This document shows positions 20,719 through 31,899 of a DNA stretch of 64,000 bases, one piece after another. The DNA is from Guadua angustifolia. Its lineage: Eukaryota > Streptophyta > Magnoliopsida > Poales > Poaceae. Position numbers and translations under genes: made by a program. Location: the NCBI GenBank assembly GCA_036346375.1, contig CM070502.1, positions 24,460,114-24,524,113 of the forward strand, in the 5' to 3' direction. Positions within the stretch are counted from its first letter, which is position 1; each line of letters starts with the position of its first letter. Under the pieces are notes generated by a model that was given only the letters and a program-made list of their open reading frames with translations, was not told where the DNA came from and made no database searches.

Positions 20719-22330
20719 ATGAATCATCACTTGGGACATCCACAATGGTTAAAAATAATTGCTCTCTATAGTAAGATCTATGTCATCTATATATCATGCT
20801 ATAGTAAATCCTTTAGTCCATCCCAATACATTAGTAATTTCATATGCATCGACATGGTTATCGTTTTATGATATGATTTGTGCTCATAAATGTCCACTGA
20901 TGGAGGGGTTATGGAAAAATTGCTGCATTATTGTTGCCCAAAGTATGCTCTATATGTGCTATGGTAAATTGGTAATATCTTATTGAATTTTGTGCCCCTT
21001 TAAGTCTTTTACTATTGCAGGGACGTAATGATTTCTCAAAAGGAACTTGATTTTTCAATTTGTTTGTTCTGTATGTGGTTTCGCCTAGTTGAAGTTCTGC
21101 ATTCCCTTATCGATGCTGTGGTTCTGCTTAAGTTTGGCACGGTTGATAATTTACAGAGTACTATTTCTACGTTATCCATGTTTTGTTTTTGGCCTTCTAG
21201 GTATAGTGTGTTTTGGATCATGCTGTACAATGCGCAGCAAAATAGTATACCCTGTTTTTGAAAATTGGATGAGCATGAACTGCCTTTGTATTGAAGACTA
21301 CAGCTACTTGTGGTTAATCTTTTGTTTTAGTTTAGATTTCTGGTTTTGTCGTTAGTGAACCACTATGAACTATGTATAGCAAGGGGTCAGAATTCAGAAG
21401 ACGGGTTTTCTGTAGGAATCTTACTTTCATTGTATTTGTAGGCCTCTTTTGGTAGTTTGATCTGAACTTTGCCTTTTATGTGAGTCTAAAACCATACTTT
21501 AGGTGTATCTTGTAACAAGGTCAGCTTGCGCTGGATCATCCAATTATTGATATATTCTTGCGGCCTATATTCCATCACTGCTTATGCTTAGTTTCACAAT
21601 ATGCGGATCTTGAACTTTTCTGGAATGTTTCTTCCAGTTGATATTGCTGTACCTTTTGCAGCGTATTAATTTAAGGGGTGCTATGTATGCGTTTGGTATT
21701 TTGGTTATGCCTTCTATTAGGTATTTATGTGCAAACAGTATGCCACCCTTTTTTGAAAATTGGACACATGGAGGTGGGAATGTGGCTAGGAGCTATTTGT
21801 GGTTATGCTGGTTTGCAGTTTAACTACTAGAACTATGAAGAACCGTAGAGCGAAAGGCCAGAAGACCCTGTTTTCTTACCAATCATAGTTTAGGCTAGAA
21901 TTTTTTTAGGCTTGTTGTGGTACTTTGGTTTGATGTTTGCCTGTTATGTGTTTTAAAATCATTAGTTTTTATTCTTGGGATGTGCCGATGTGATGGATGA
22001 AAGTTTGATAATGTGGCATTGGATTTTAGTTCACGTGTTTTAGGTGTATCTCTTAAGGTCAGCCGTTGCGCTGGTTTAGATCATCCAATGATTGCTAATC
22101 TTGGAACCCACATTCCATCTTTTTGCTTATGATAACTTCACAATTTGCTGGATATGGAACTGTTCTTGAACGTTGCTTTCAATTTTTGTGTTTTTGTGTG
22201 TGCAGTTTGGTGCTGGCCCATGTGTCATGTGGTCAGTAAGTAACAGTGGGGTTTCATCCTCCTCCAGTGTTCATTGTTGATTTGAGTGTCCATAGTCTGT
22301 TATTCACATGTAGCCTGGTTTATCGGTTGA
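20719..22330 (+). repeat. Prohibitin 3' flank with diverged tandem duplication
   Basis: T-rich sequence that probably includes the 3' UTR. Two diverged blocks follow one another: about 21236-21640 and 21733-22175. They share TTTTTGAAAATTGGA, TTTAGGTGTATCT, AAGGTCAGC, TTGCGCTGG and ATCATCCAAT at offsets of 495-540 bp. Acceptor-like tracts ending in GCAG occur at 21020, 21661 and 22205, so 3' UTR introns are possible. No further ORF is credible. Confidence 0.6.
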
Positions 22331-22616
22331 GATCCGACAAAATATTCATGTAGAGAAATAAACTTCCAACCTTCCAGCACTTGTTACCTACGTTTCTCTT
22401 GTAGGCCTGGTAATGCAATCAAGCCCTCACATAGCAGAACTAACATCACAGGCTAACAAAAGGGCACCACTTTAAAAGCAGATGAAGCCGCAGATGAACA
22501 CGTTAGGCTGCCACCCCCTGCCATGTCGATCTTTTCCCATAAGTTCCGCTGCCACGGCCAAGAATTTTCGCGCGTACTAATTCGCAATGCATCCTTTCCG
22601 TATACGCTGTACCGCC

Positions 22617-22960
22617 TTGCTTGCCTATTTAAGCTGTTTCACATCACATTAGCAACTCACCCAACGCCAGTGAGCTTCTTTTAGCACGCAGAGCAGTGCC
22701 CCTTTCCCCTTCCTTGCCTCTCCTGCGCGATCCTCTTCTGTGGACCACCGCAACCTGCAGAACGAGGCAAACTTGAATTCAAGCAATCCGGTGAGCATTT
22801 TCAAAATCAATTGAACCCGAAGCTCTCTAGAGGACCCTTAAGCTCTGACCAAGCCTCATTTTCATCTTTCAACGCCTGTAGCTTGCCGCATCGAGCCGCC
22901 TTCTTCCTCACAGTCGGCGATTGGTGGTAGCACAACCCAGTCGATCTCAGACCCCATTTT
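22617..22960 (+). promoter_or_regulatory. Orphan promoter-like segment with possible 5' exon
   Basis: CTATTTAAG at 22625-22633 looks like a TATA box, followed by a CT-rich leader, a donor-like CCG/GTGAGC at 22790/22791 and an acceptor-like CCTGTAG ending at 22881, which would define a 91-nt intron in a 5' UTR. The downstream exon has no long ORF and is cut by the LTR at 23181. It may be the 5' end of a gene separated from its body, or a non-coding transcript. Confidence 0.35.
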
Positions 22961-23180
22961 TAGGTAAAATGGAACACTGGCATCTCACTGATGCTCAAAT
23001 GTAGCCCACTCGATGAAATTGCGTCGAATTGTGAGCTTGCGCCTGCTAGGCCATGGCACTGTCGTGTGGCCCACAATGGTGCCATAGCTCCGGCCATCGC
23101 CGCGGTAGAGAAACCAATTAGCAGGTGCACAATGTTGCCTTGGTGTTGATTATTGAAAGCATCTAGGCCTCCAAATTTTG

Positions 23181-24865
23181 TGTTGGTTTTGGTAGTTAAT
23201 AACAATCACGAATAAAGGACTAAGATTTTTATTTGAGAATGTTGAAAATAGGTTAGTCCTAAATATGGAGCATGGAAATGAAGCAAAAGAAGATCATCGT
23301 GTCAAGCTAAAGAGCTAAGGTATATAATTAAGGATCTTTTTCATAGCTTTTACCAATCTCGGAGTATTGGAGAAAGATTGGATTGCTAGATTAAGTGCCG
23401 TACTATTAAGATGGACTCTTGATTAGTAGCTTGATGTGATTTTAGTGAAAATGACTCAAAAAATGCTCATATAAATGATTATTTTAATTTGTTATAAAAG
23501 GAAAATTGAAAATTGCTTCTCACCCTAGCTTGGCCGTCACTACCGCGTATGATAGTGCGGTACTGCCGCTCTGGCCAGCAGTACTAGCCCTAGGCCCGGT
23601 AGCTATATTACAGAGAGGGGTGTTTTGGCGTTGAGTCCGGCCAGTAGTATCGGCCCCATAGGAGCGGTACTGCCGCTCAGTTGGCACTACCGCCCATGCG
23701 GCACTACCAGCCCCACATGGGTGGTAGTGCCGACTTTCCGCTATTGGCTAGTCTGTAAAATCATTAAATAGCTGCAATCGATCGTTGAAGCTAAGGCCGG
23801 CAGTACTGTCCCTATATGGGCGGTAGTGCCAGCCTCCTTGAATTTTTCAAGGTTTTGGTGGCAACTGCTAGAATTATGGTTGAGAGCTATAAATACACCC
23901 CCATATGCAGCATGGGGCAATTATTGGACACATATTGCATATTCTTGAGCTCTTGCTAGTTTCTCTACTACTTTAGTGCATTCAATTTACATTTTGTGAG
24001 TAGTTGAGAGTGAAATCAAGTGTGAGCATTAAATTGAGCTATTTAGTCACTTGATATACCTCAAGCGAGCGTCAAAGTTTATTACTATTGGAGGTTGCCG
24101 ACTCCTAGATGGCTTGGACGCGAAGGAATCGGTGACCTTCTCAAAAGAGTTTATGAGAAGGCCCGGTTGATTGTAAAGGCCGGAGTTCGTCTACCCAGAG
24201 CAGGGAAGAACTACCAAGTGATCGAGGAAGTCTTAAGTGGTTGGAGCTGGCTTCAAGTTGTTCGAGTCACCTCACCGTAGATTAGGGGAGACCAGCAAGT
24301 CACTGAGACCATGAGATAAATTCTTATCTCACTTTCTCTTGTGGTTTGAATTTTCTATTCTTGTGTGCAATTTACATTAATTTCTAACAATTTAATTGTA
24401 TTGATCATGTGCTTAGAATCATATCTTGCTTATACTTAGATTGTTGGAGCACTTAGTGAACCCTAGAGAATTTAGCATTAATTGTCAAAAATTGCAATTC
24501 TTGCTTAGTAATTTTATTTATTACAATTAGAACCACAAAATTTAGTAACATCCTATTGGATTAGGGGAGACCGGCAAGTCACTGAGACCACGAGATAAAT
24601 TCTTATGTCACTTTCTCTTGTTGTTTGAATTTTCTATTCTTGTGTGCAATTTACATTTCTAACGATTTAAGTGTATTGATCATGTGCTTAGAATCATATC
24701 TTGCTTATACTTAGATTATTGGAGCACTTAGTGAACCCTAGAGAATTTAGCATTAATTGTCAAAAATTGCAATTCTTACTTAGTAAGTTTATTTATTGCA
24801 ATTAGAGCCAAAAAATTTAGTAACATCCTATTCTCTCCCTTTAGTCGGTTATCCTTGATTCTACA
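23181..24865 (+). repeat. Solo SIRE/Maximus-type Ty1-copia LTR
   Basis: It begins TGTTGGTTTTGGTAGTTAAT, the usual start of SIRE-group LTRs in grasses, and ends ATTCTACA at 24865, after the GGTTATCCTTGATT region that precedes the primer site in this group. No TGGTATCAGAGC or internal region follows, so it stands alone. CTATAAATAC near 23888-23897 fits a TATA box. The 5-bp flanks (TTTTG, ATTAT) do not match, so either the TSD has decayed or this is not a simple solo LTR. Confidence 0.6.
24281..24832 (+). repeat. Tandem duplication of about 279 bp inside the solo LTR
   Basis: ATTAGGGGAGACC at 24281 is repeated at 24560, and the homology runs to TAACATCCTATT at 24557 and 24832. The two copies differ by a few substitutions and a small deletion near 24655. 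It lengthens the downstream part of the LTR; no coding content. Confidence 0.9.
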
Positions 24866-25621
24866 ATTATGCCTCTATTTGAGCCTATATCTTGACCGAG
24901 TGTCACCAATGACCGTAGTAACTTCGAACTCTATTTTGAGTCATCGATCGGTGGGCCCCTAATGTCAGTGGCTGAGTCTGGATTCAAACGAATTCGTGCG
25001 CAAAGCAAAATACGCTTTCAATGTTCTGGAAGCATACTTTTCAAATTCCAAACTGATTTTTTAAAATCGAATGCATTCAAATGGCAAAAACTTTTGAAAT
25101 ATAACCCCAAATAAGATGAAACAAATTTCTAAAATTGTCTAAAATCAAGTAGTTTAAGATTATGCAAAAGCATTCTGAAAATGAACACTATGTAATTTTA
25201 AAATTCAAATTTAAAGTATAGGTTTGAAATATGCTATATAGGCAATTTTTGCAAATAAACTCAAAAATGAATGAAACCAGTTTTGTTGAAATCCTTAGAT
25301 AAAACTCAAATATATAAAAATATTTACATTTCAACTTGTTTTAGATCTATTTCTAATAAAGATTAGGTTCAATAAGTTAAATATTCAAATGAGTATCATA
25401 ACCAAGCTTCAAATTGAGTGTAATCAATTTCTATATACCAATAAGTCAATAAACTACCCAAATATGCAAAAAATACTTGGGGTGAACTGTTGTGTATATC
25501 AATGAGATACCATGTAGTATTTAATAACTTAATATTAATCCAATTAATTTTAGCATCTTGAATTAGAAATTATGCATAAACAATACATAATTTTAGCCTC
25601 TTAAATTCGTAAAACAAAAAC
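24866..25621. other. AT-rich sequence, target of the copia insertion
   Basis: No ORF. The composition changes from mixed to strongly AT-rich at about 25070. It continues on the other side of the copia element at 30661 and may be part of an old LTR, but no ends were identified. Confidence 0.4.
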
Positions 25622-25877
25622 TGTTAGAGTATATTCCTCTTCTATAAATGGCTACCTGAGTTTGCCATATCTGGCGCCTCAATCAGCCTTTAATGTGTAT
25701 ATCTCCAGTACCATATATAGGAAATCACCTTCATGTATAGAAGACTCTTTCCTACAATAGTTAATTACCTTGTACAGGTTTAACCTTCCCAGTTCTTGTA
25801 CAATTTGCCTTTGTTATATCTTGTACAACTTCTATCAATGAGAATCATCTAATTCTCCCAAAACTATCTCTCTTTCA
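25622..25877 (+). repeat. 5' LTR of Ty1-copia element
   Basis: TGTTAGAGTATATTCC to CTCTCTTTCA, 256 bp, preceded by the TSD AAAAC (25617-25621) and followed by the primer site TGGTATCAGACA at 25878. CTATAAATGG near 25641 is TATA-like. The partner is 30404-30655; they differ at scattered positions. Confidence 0.93.
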
Positions 25878-25959
25878 TGGTATCAGACACCTAGGTTTCC
25901 TGGGCCCCTTTTTCCCCTGTCTGCCTGCCTCTTCCCCTTCCTCTGTTTCCAGCGCCATC

Positions 25960-27158
25960 ATGTCCTCTGCTTCCTCTGTCAATACCATGACTGGCGTCCA
26001 GACCCAGCCAACAGGGGACGCTCCTGTTCTCCCTGTTGTCGCCGGAGTTCAGCAAGGCGCAGCCCCACCCGGCGGCGCCTCTCCTGCTCACCCTGCTTCC
26101 GCCCTCTCCACCGTCAACGTGAAGACCCATATCCCCTTTACCCTCCAGCTTAACCCACCCAACTACTCCCGCTGGCGTGAACTCTTCGAGATTCTCGTTG
26201 GCAAATTCGGTGCTACTGCTCATCTTCTCGCAGACGCACCGGCTGTCCCTGACCCCTCCTGGGAGATGACGAACTTCGCCGTCAAATCCCTCCTCTACGC
26301 CTCCGTGTCCGAGGAGATCCTCGGCACCGTCCTGCAACGAGGCGCCTCCGCTCGCGTTATCTGGGAGAGTGTGGAGGCACTCTTCCATGACAACCGCACC
26401 TCGCGGGCTCTGGCTCTGGAAGCCGAGTTCCGCAACCTGGCGCAAGGAGATCTCTCCGTCCTGGCTTATTCCCAGCGCCTGAAGACCCTCGTTGATTCTC
26501 TCACCGACATTGGCCATCCCGTCAGCGGCCCGACGCTCGTCCTCACCCTTTTGCGCGGGCTCAGCGAGAACTATCGCCACATCGCCGCTTTCATCAAGTT
26601 GCAGGACCCACTGCCCTCCTTCCTGAAGGTGCGCTCTCTGCTTCTTCTCGAGGAGGCTGAGCTCAAGCCGGTCCAGTCTTCCGGTGCTGCTGCTCTCTAC
26701 TCCAGCAACACCAACAGCAGCCACTCCTCCCGGCCTTCCTACGGGAACGGCAAGGGCAAGGGGAAGAACAAGGGTCGCCATGGCGGCCAGGGCGGCAACG
26801 GCGGTCACAGTGGCCATAGCGGCCAGGGTGGCAACGGCGGTCACGGTGGCAATGGCGGCCAGGGCAGCCATCCTCCACCACCGTTCGGGGGTCGTCCTTT
26901 GTACAACCCCTGGACCGGCACGTTCCAGATGTGGCCGTCCTCCGCCTCTGCACCCGGGATCCTCGGGCCCCGACCGCAGGCTTTCCTCGCGCCCTCCATC
27001 GCTCCACCAGGCATGGCGCCTTCTCAGGCGCCCACTCCGGTGACACCTCCTCCTCCCTCTACACCGAACATGGGAGGTTTCTCCGGTCCTAGCTGGGATC
27101 AGGCTTCTCTAATCCAAGCCATGAGCGCCATGTCGTTGCAACAGCCAGATCCGTCTTC
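25960..27158 (+). CDS. Copia gag with Gly-rich tail and no zinc knuckle
   Basis: The frame is open from the ATG at 25960. The front half has the copia gag core (NPPNYSRWRELFEILVGKFG, then SVSEEILGTVLQ, ALEAEFRNLAQGDLSVLAYS, LTLLRGLSENYRHI). The place where many gags carry a CCHC zinc knuckle is instead a Gly/His/Asn/Gln-rich repeat (about residues 266-305) followed by a Pro-rich stretch. The reading frame of protease begins one base back near 27159, so gag reads on out of frame to a stop at 27441. That may be a lesion, a -1 frameshift site or a sequencing slip. Confidence 0.8.
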
Positions 27159-27740
27159 TGGTACATGGACTCGGGTGCCTCCCGTCACCTCACGTCCGAC
27201 TCTGGTAATCTCTCTACTCTCCACTCCCATTCACCGTCCACCACCAGTATCGTCGTTGGCAACGGCTCGTCTCTTCCAGTTGTTGCCTCCGGCAACCAGC
27301 ACCTACCCACCACCACCCGTCCGCTCACCCTCTCCAATGTCCTTGTGTCCCCCAACATTATTGCCAACCTCATCTCCGTCCGTAAATTTACTTGGGATAA
27401 TAACTGCTCCATTGAGTTTGACCCGTTTGGCTTTTCTGTGAAGGATCTACGTACCAAGGCGGTGATTCAGAGGTGCAATAGCCGCGGGGACCTCTATCCA
27501 CTCCACCTCCCATCCAAGCCTCGCGTCTTCACCGTCGCCACCTCCGACCAGACCTTGTGGCATCGCCGGTTGGGGCACCCCGGTGACCAGATCATTCCCC
27601 ACCTCCATAGAGCTGCCGCTATACCCTTTAGCAAAATTTCCCCTCATGTCTGTCATGCCTGCTAGTTGGGAAACATGTTTGTTTACCGTTTCATTCGTCT
27701 GTTTCTCATACTTCCGCACCTTTTGAATTAATCCATTGCG
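27159..27740 (+). pseudogene. Copia protease and start of integrase, interrupted
   Basis: WYMDSGASRHLT near 27159-27194 is the protease active site (D-S-G) in its family context. Integrase begins with the GAG-pre-integrase region (TLWHRRLGHPGDQ near 27553). In the zinc-binding HVCHAC segment the following codon is TAG (27663-27665), where Gln is common, and a base is missing a few codons later. The two lesions separate this part from the integrase core. Confidence 0.82.
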
Positions 27741-29239
27741 ATTTGTGGACATCGCCTGTCTCTAGTCTTTCGGGTTTTAAGTATTACCTTGTCTGTCTCA
27801 ATGACTACACACATTTTCTATGGACCTTTCCTCTCCGACTTAAGTCGCACACTTTCTCCACTCTACGCCATTTTTACTCCTACGTTTCCACCCATTTCTC
27901 CACCAAAATCAAAAACATTCAGTGCGATAATGGTCGTGAGTTCGACAACACCACAGCTCGCTCTTCCTTCCTAGAACACGGCATCCACCTCCGCCTCTCT
28001 TTCCCATACACCTCCCAGCAAAATGGCAAGGCCGAACGCATCATACGTTCCGTCAATAACATTATTCGCACAATCCTCCTCCAAGCTTCCATGCCTCTGC
28101 CCTATTGGGCAGAAGCTCTCGCCACGGCCACCTACCTCCTCAATCGGCAGCCCACAAAACTCCTCAAATTCAGCACACCATTCCAGGCCCTCTACCAAAG
28201 TCCACCCACCTATGATCACCTCTGTGTTTTCGGTTGTCGCTGCTATCCCAACCTTTCTGCCACAACCGTCCACAAATTAGCCCCTAGATCCACCGAATGT
28301 GTTTTCCTCGGATACCCTGACTACCACAAGGGATATCGGTGCCTCGACCTCACCACAAACCGCATCCTCACGTCTCGCCATGTCATCTTCGATGAAAACA
28401 CGTTCCCTTTCGCCACCCACACCCACAGCACCCCCTCCGATTACATATTTTTGGATGCAGCTGCAGACGACACGCCATGGGCGCCCCTTCCTGCTGCGGT
28501 GGCCTCTAGAGCTGAGGAGGCGCCTCAGCCGTTCCCTTTGGCCGATGGGATCCGCCTACCCCCCTTAGCTGCGCCATCTGATCAAGAAGGTGGGAGCCCC
28601 ATGCCCTCTATAGACGCCGCAACTTCCTCTGCTCATGGGGACGCTGGTTCCTCTGCACATGGGGGCGCCTCCACAGCCCTGGAACCCCGAGACTTTCCCG
28701 CTCCTCCTGTGACACAGGTGTATGGCCGGCGCCCGCAGCCTAGTGCTCCTCCAACACCACCGTCTTCATCACATCCCATGACCACGCGCAGCAAGGACGA
28801 CACGCTGCCTCCTCGCCTATATCAGCTGCATGTGGCTTCTCCAGGACCACTCTCCCCCGAGCCGAGGACGTACCGCGGTGCTCTCAACTATCCCAACTGG
28901 CGGGCGGCCATGATCGATGAGTACACTGCGCTACAGAGCAACAACACCTGGGATCTTGTGCCGCCTCCCCCACGCGCCAACATAGTCACCGGCAAGTGGA
29001 TTTTCAAGCACAAGTTCCAATCCGACGGCTCCCTCGCCCAGTACAAGGCTCGCTGGGTTCTTCGCGGTTTCTCCCAGGAGCCCGGTATCGACTACGATGA
29101 GACCTTCAGTCCGGTGGTGAAGCCGGCCACCATCTGGACTGTTCTCTCCATTGCCGTCGTCAACACCTGGCCCATCCATCAACTCGACGTCAAGAACGCC
29201 TTCCTCAATAGCGTCCTTTCTGAGACGGTCTACGCTTAG
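27741..29239 (+). pseudogene. Copia integrase core and start of reverse transcriptase
   Basis: An open stretch with CLNDYTHFLWTFPL, the acidic residues of the core in IQCDNGREFDN and the QQNGKAERIIRSVNN block, then the variable linker and the reverse transcriptase front (NNTWDLVPPP, GKWIFKHKF, YKARWVLRGFSQEPGIDY, QLDVKNAFLNSVL). It ends at a TAG (29237-29239) in the place of a residue before QPSGF, so reverse transcriptase is cut by a nonsense codon. Confidence 0.88.
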
Positions 29240-30390
29240 CAGCCCTCTGGTTTTGTCGACCCGGATCGTCCTCAGCATGTCTGCCGGCTTAACAAGTCCC
29301 TCTACGGCCTCAAGCAGGCCCCTCGGGCTTGGTATAGCCGCTTCCACACCTTCATCACCACCGCCGGGTTCCTCAACTCCAAGTCTGACTCATCCTTGTT
29401 CATCTACCACCGCGGCTCGGACATCGCCTACTTGCTGCTGTATGTCGACGATATCATCCTCACCGCCTCCTCTCCAGACCTGCTTCGTCGCTTCATCGAC
29501 CTACTCAAGAAGAGTTCGCCATGAGCGACCTCGGCGACCTGCACCACTTCCTTGGGATTACCGTCTCCCGCTCCGAGCACGGCCTCCTTCTGTCGCAAGG
29601 CAAGTACGCTGCAGAGATTCTGCAACGTGCTGGCATGTCAGAGTGTCACGCCTGCGCCACCCCCCTCGAGGTGCGCACGAAGCTTTCGGCCAATGGAGGA
29701 CCGGCAATTGCCAATCCCACCCTCTACCGAAGCCTCGCCGGCACACTCCAGTACCTCACCTTCACCAGGCCAGACATCACTCACGCAGTTCAGCAGGCGT
29801 GCCCTCACATGCATGACCCCCGTGAACAGCATCTTCAGCTGGTCAAGCGGATTCTTCGCTATGTCAAGGGCACCCTCCACTATGGCCTTCAGATCTCCTG
29901 CGGCGAGTCCCATGACCTAACTGTCTATACGGATGCTGACTGGGCTGGCTGCCCTGACACCCGGCGCTCCACCTCGGGTTACTGCGTCTTCCTCGGCCCC
30001 AACCTCCTCGCCTGGTCCTCCAAGCGGCAACACACAGTGTCCCGCTCGAGCGCCGAGGCCGAGTATCGTGGGGTCGTCAACGGCGTGGCCGAGGCTTGCT
30101 GGCTTCGTCAACTCCTTCTCGAGCTTCGCCAGCCCCTTCGTCACGCCACCATCGTCTACTACGACAACGTCAGCGCTGCGTACCTCTCCACCAACCCCGT
30201 ACAGCATCAGCGCACGAAGCATGTGGAGATCGATCTTCACTTCGTCCGCGAGCGCGTTGCTCTCGGCAATGTTCGTGTTCTCCACGTCCCCACGTCCCAC
30301 CAATATGCCGATATCTTCACCAAGGGGCTCTCGACGGCAGTTTTCCAAGAATTTCGTACCAATCTCAACGTCCGAGCTCCTCCCGGCTGA
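29240..30390 (+). pseudogene. Copia reverse transcriptase palm and RNase H
   Basis: After the stop the same frame gives NKSLYGLKQAPRAWYSRF and the catalytic YVDDIILT near 29443-29466. A base is missing near 29505, and the frame resumes with MSDLGDLHHFLGI (29521). RNase H is complete: VYTDADWAGCPDTRRSTSGY, SSAEAEYRGVV, YYDNVSAAYLS, and the end HVPTSHQYADIFTKGLS. The stop lies at 30388-30390, 14 bases before the 3' LTR. Confidence 0.88.
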
Positions 30391-30403
30391 GATTGCAGGG
30401 GGG

Positions 30404-30655
30404 TGTTAGAGTATATTCCTCTTCTATAAATGGCTACCGAGTGCGCCATATCCGCGCCTCAATCACCTTTAATGTGTATATCTCCAGTACCATATATAGG
30501 AGATCACCTCCATGTATAGAAGACTCTTTCCTACAATAGTTAATTACCTTGTATAGGTTTAACCTTCCCAGTTCTTATACGGCTGCTGCTGTTATATACT
30601 GTACAAGTTCTATCAATGAGAATCATCTAATTCTCCCAAAACTATCTCTCTTTCA
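30404..30655 (+). repeat. 3' LTR of Ty1-copia element
   Basis: Matches 25622-25877 with scattered substitutions and short deletions; begins TGTTAGAG after the purine tract GCAGGGGGG and ends CTTTCA. It is followed by the TSD AAAAC. Confidence 0.93.
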
Positions 30656-31890
30656 AAAACAACTAATCTATAGAAAATAAGAAACTTTGTCATAAGTGCA
30701 ACCTAAATCTGTTAATAATGAAAATGGAATAAAAGATAGTCTAAAGTGTTATAATATAAAATCATGAACCCCAACCCTGAGACCGCGTCTATTTTTTTAT
30801 AGCAAGTCTTTATTAAATGTACTGTCTATTTTCTTTTTGCCCTTATTGAAATTTGATATTTGCTATGTTTTCGACGAATAACGAGTAGACTTCGACATTT
30901 CCATGTCTATTGACGACGATCTCGCCAACAACCCAGACTACATACCTGACAATGAACAGCAAGGAAGCACACCCCCTTAACCATATTGAACCTACTATTT
31001 TGATTACTTTATGTTGTGTTTGTCAAACTATGATGTCGTACTTTCATATAAAATGGCTATATTGGGATACTAGTAGTAATATCTGAAGATTCATGAAACT
31101 TCCTTACTAAATGTTGAAATGAAAACCTTGATAACCTTAGTATGGGATAGACAATACATAATGTCAACTTGGATATAAACGATCGTTTAGTAATCATGCT
31201 TAGTCATGCTTAGTAAAGAACCTAGTTGTTCTTTATAATTTAAAAAGGTTGGATGTGATTAAAAATGTTGGATATGGTTTTTGTTAAGGTCGTTGGTATT
31301 TTGGTTAAAAATGAAAATAAAACTATGATTTAGACGTGGGTGATAATTGGCAATAGCTAGTTGTGCATGTAGTTTGCACGTAATGTAAGGGGAGATTCTC
31401 GATCAGGTCGGATTAAGGATCGAACTATAAGACGTTATTGAGCCAAGAAATAAGTACACCCACAAGTGATGGTATGAGATGGCATTAACCTAATAAATTG
31501 CTTAGACTTAACTTTGCACATTAGAAGGCTAAAGTAGCACATATATTTCGGTTAGGTCTGCTTGTAGGGTTTTCTACATACCGATTCAACGGTGTACGTC
31601 TTACTATGGGGAGAAACGATGATGACAGGAGTGACTGCCTTGGTTACTGTGTGAATGAAATCATGTCGTGGGTGTATGTTTCTACTACCATAGCAAGGGT
31701 TTAACGTTACCAGGCTGGTGCAAAATTGTGTCTAGGTAAGGTAATGGTTATGTTATGATCTTTTTGCCGATATACCAAAGAAAGTGTGTTATTGGCCTAG
31801 TAAAAGAGGTTAATCATTTCTTATGGTTAAAACTGTACACCTATGCAGAGTATAAAACTTTTTAAAAAGTTGTGATCATGGTCATGGGCA
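30656..31890. other. Old non-coding sequence, probably LTR debris
   Basis: AT-rich with no credible ORF. A short segment at 30868-30990 (GACGAATAACGAG..., GACGACGATCTCGCC) resembles the interior of long grass Ty3 LTRs. No ends recognised. Confidence 0.35.
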
Positions 31891-31899
31891 CTTAATGAA

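Larger units (their letters stand above)
25622..30655 (+). mobile_element. Ty1-copia retrotransposon, structurally complete, coding-defective
   Basis: Both LTRs, a primer site complementary to initiator methionine tRNA (one change from the usual TGGTATCAGAGC), gag, protease, integrase, reverse transcriptase, RNase H and a purine tract at 30396-30403 are present. The 5-bp duplications AAAAC at 25617-25621 and 30656-30660 are identical. Integrase before reverse transcriptase makes it copia. At least five frame or stop lesions interrupt the single polyprotein expected for the family. Confidence 0.93.

Noticed and set aside
20119..20745. Long minus-strand and alternate plus-strand frames over prohibitin
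   Set aside because: Shadows of a very GC-rich coding region; only the 282-codon frame matches a family.
25891..26871. 326-codon minus-strand frame over the copia gag
   Set aside because: It is the complement of the GC-rich gag and its Gly-rich repeat; no domain, and gag is clearly the real frame.
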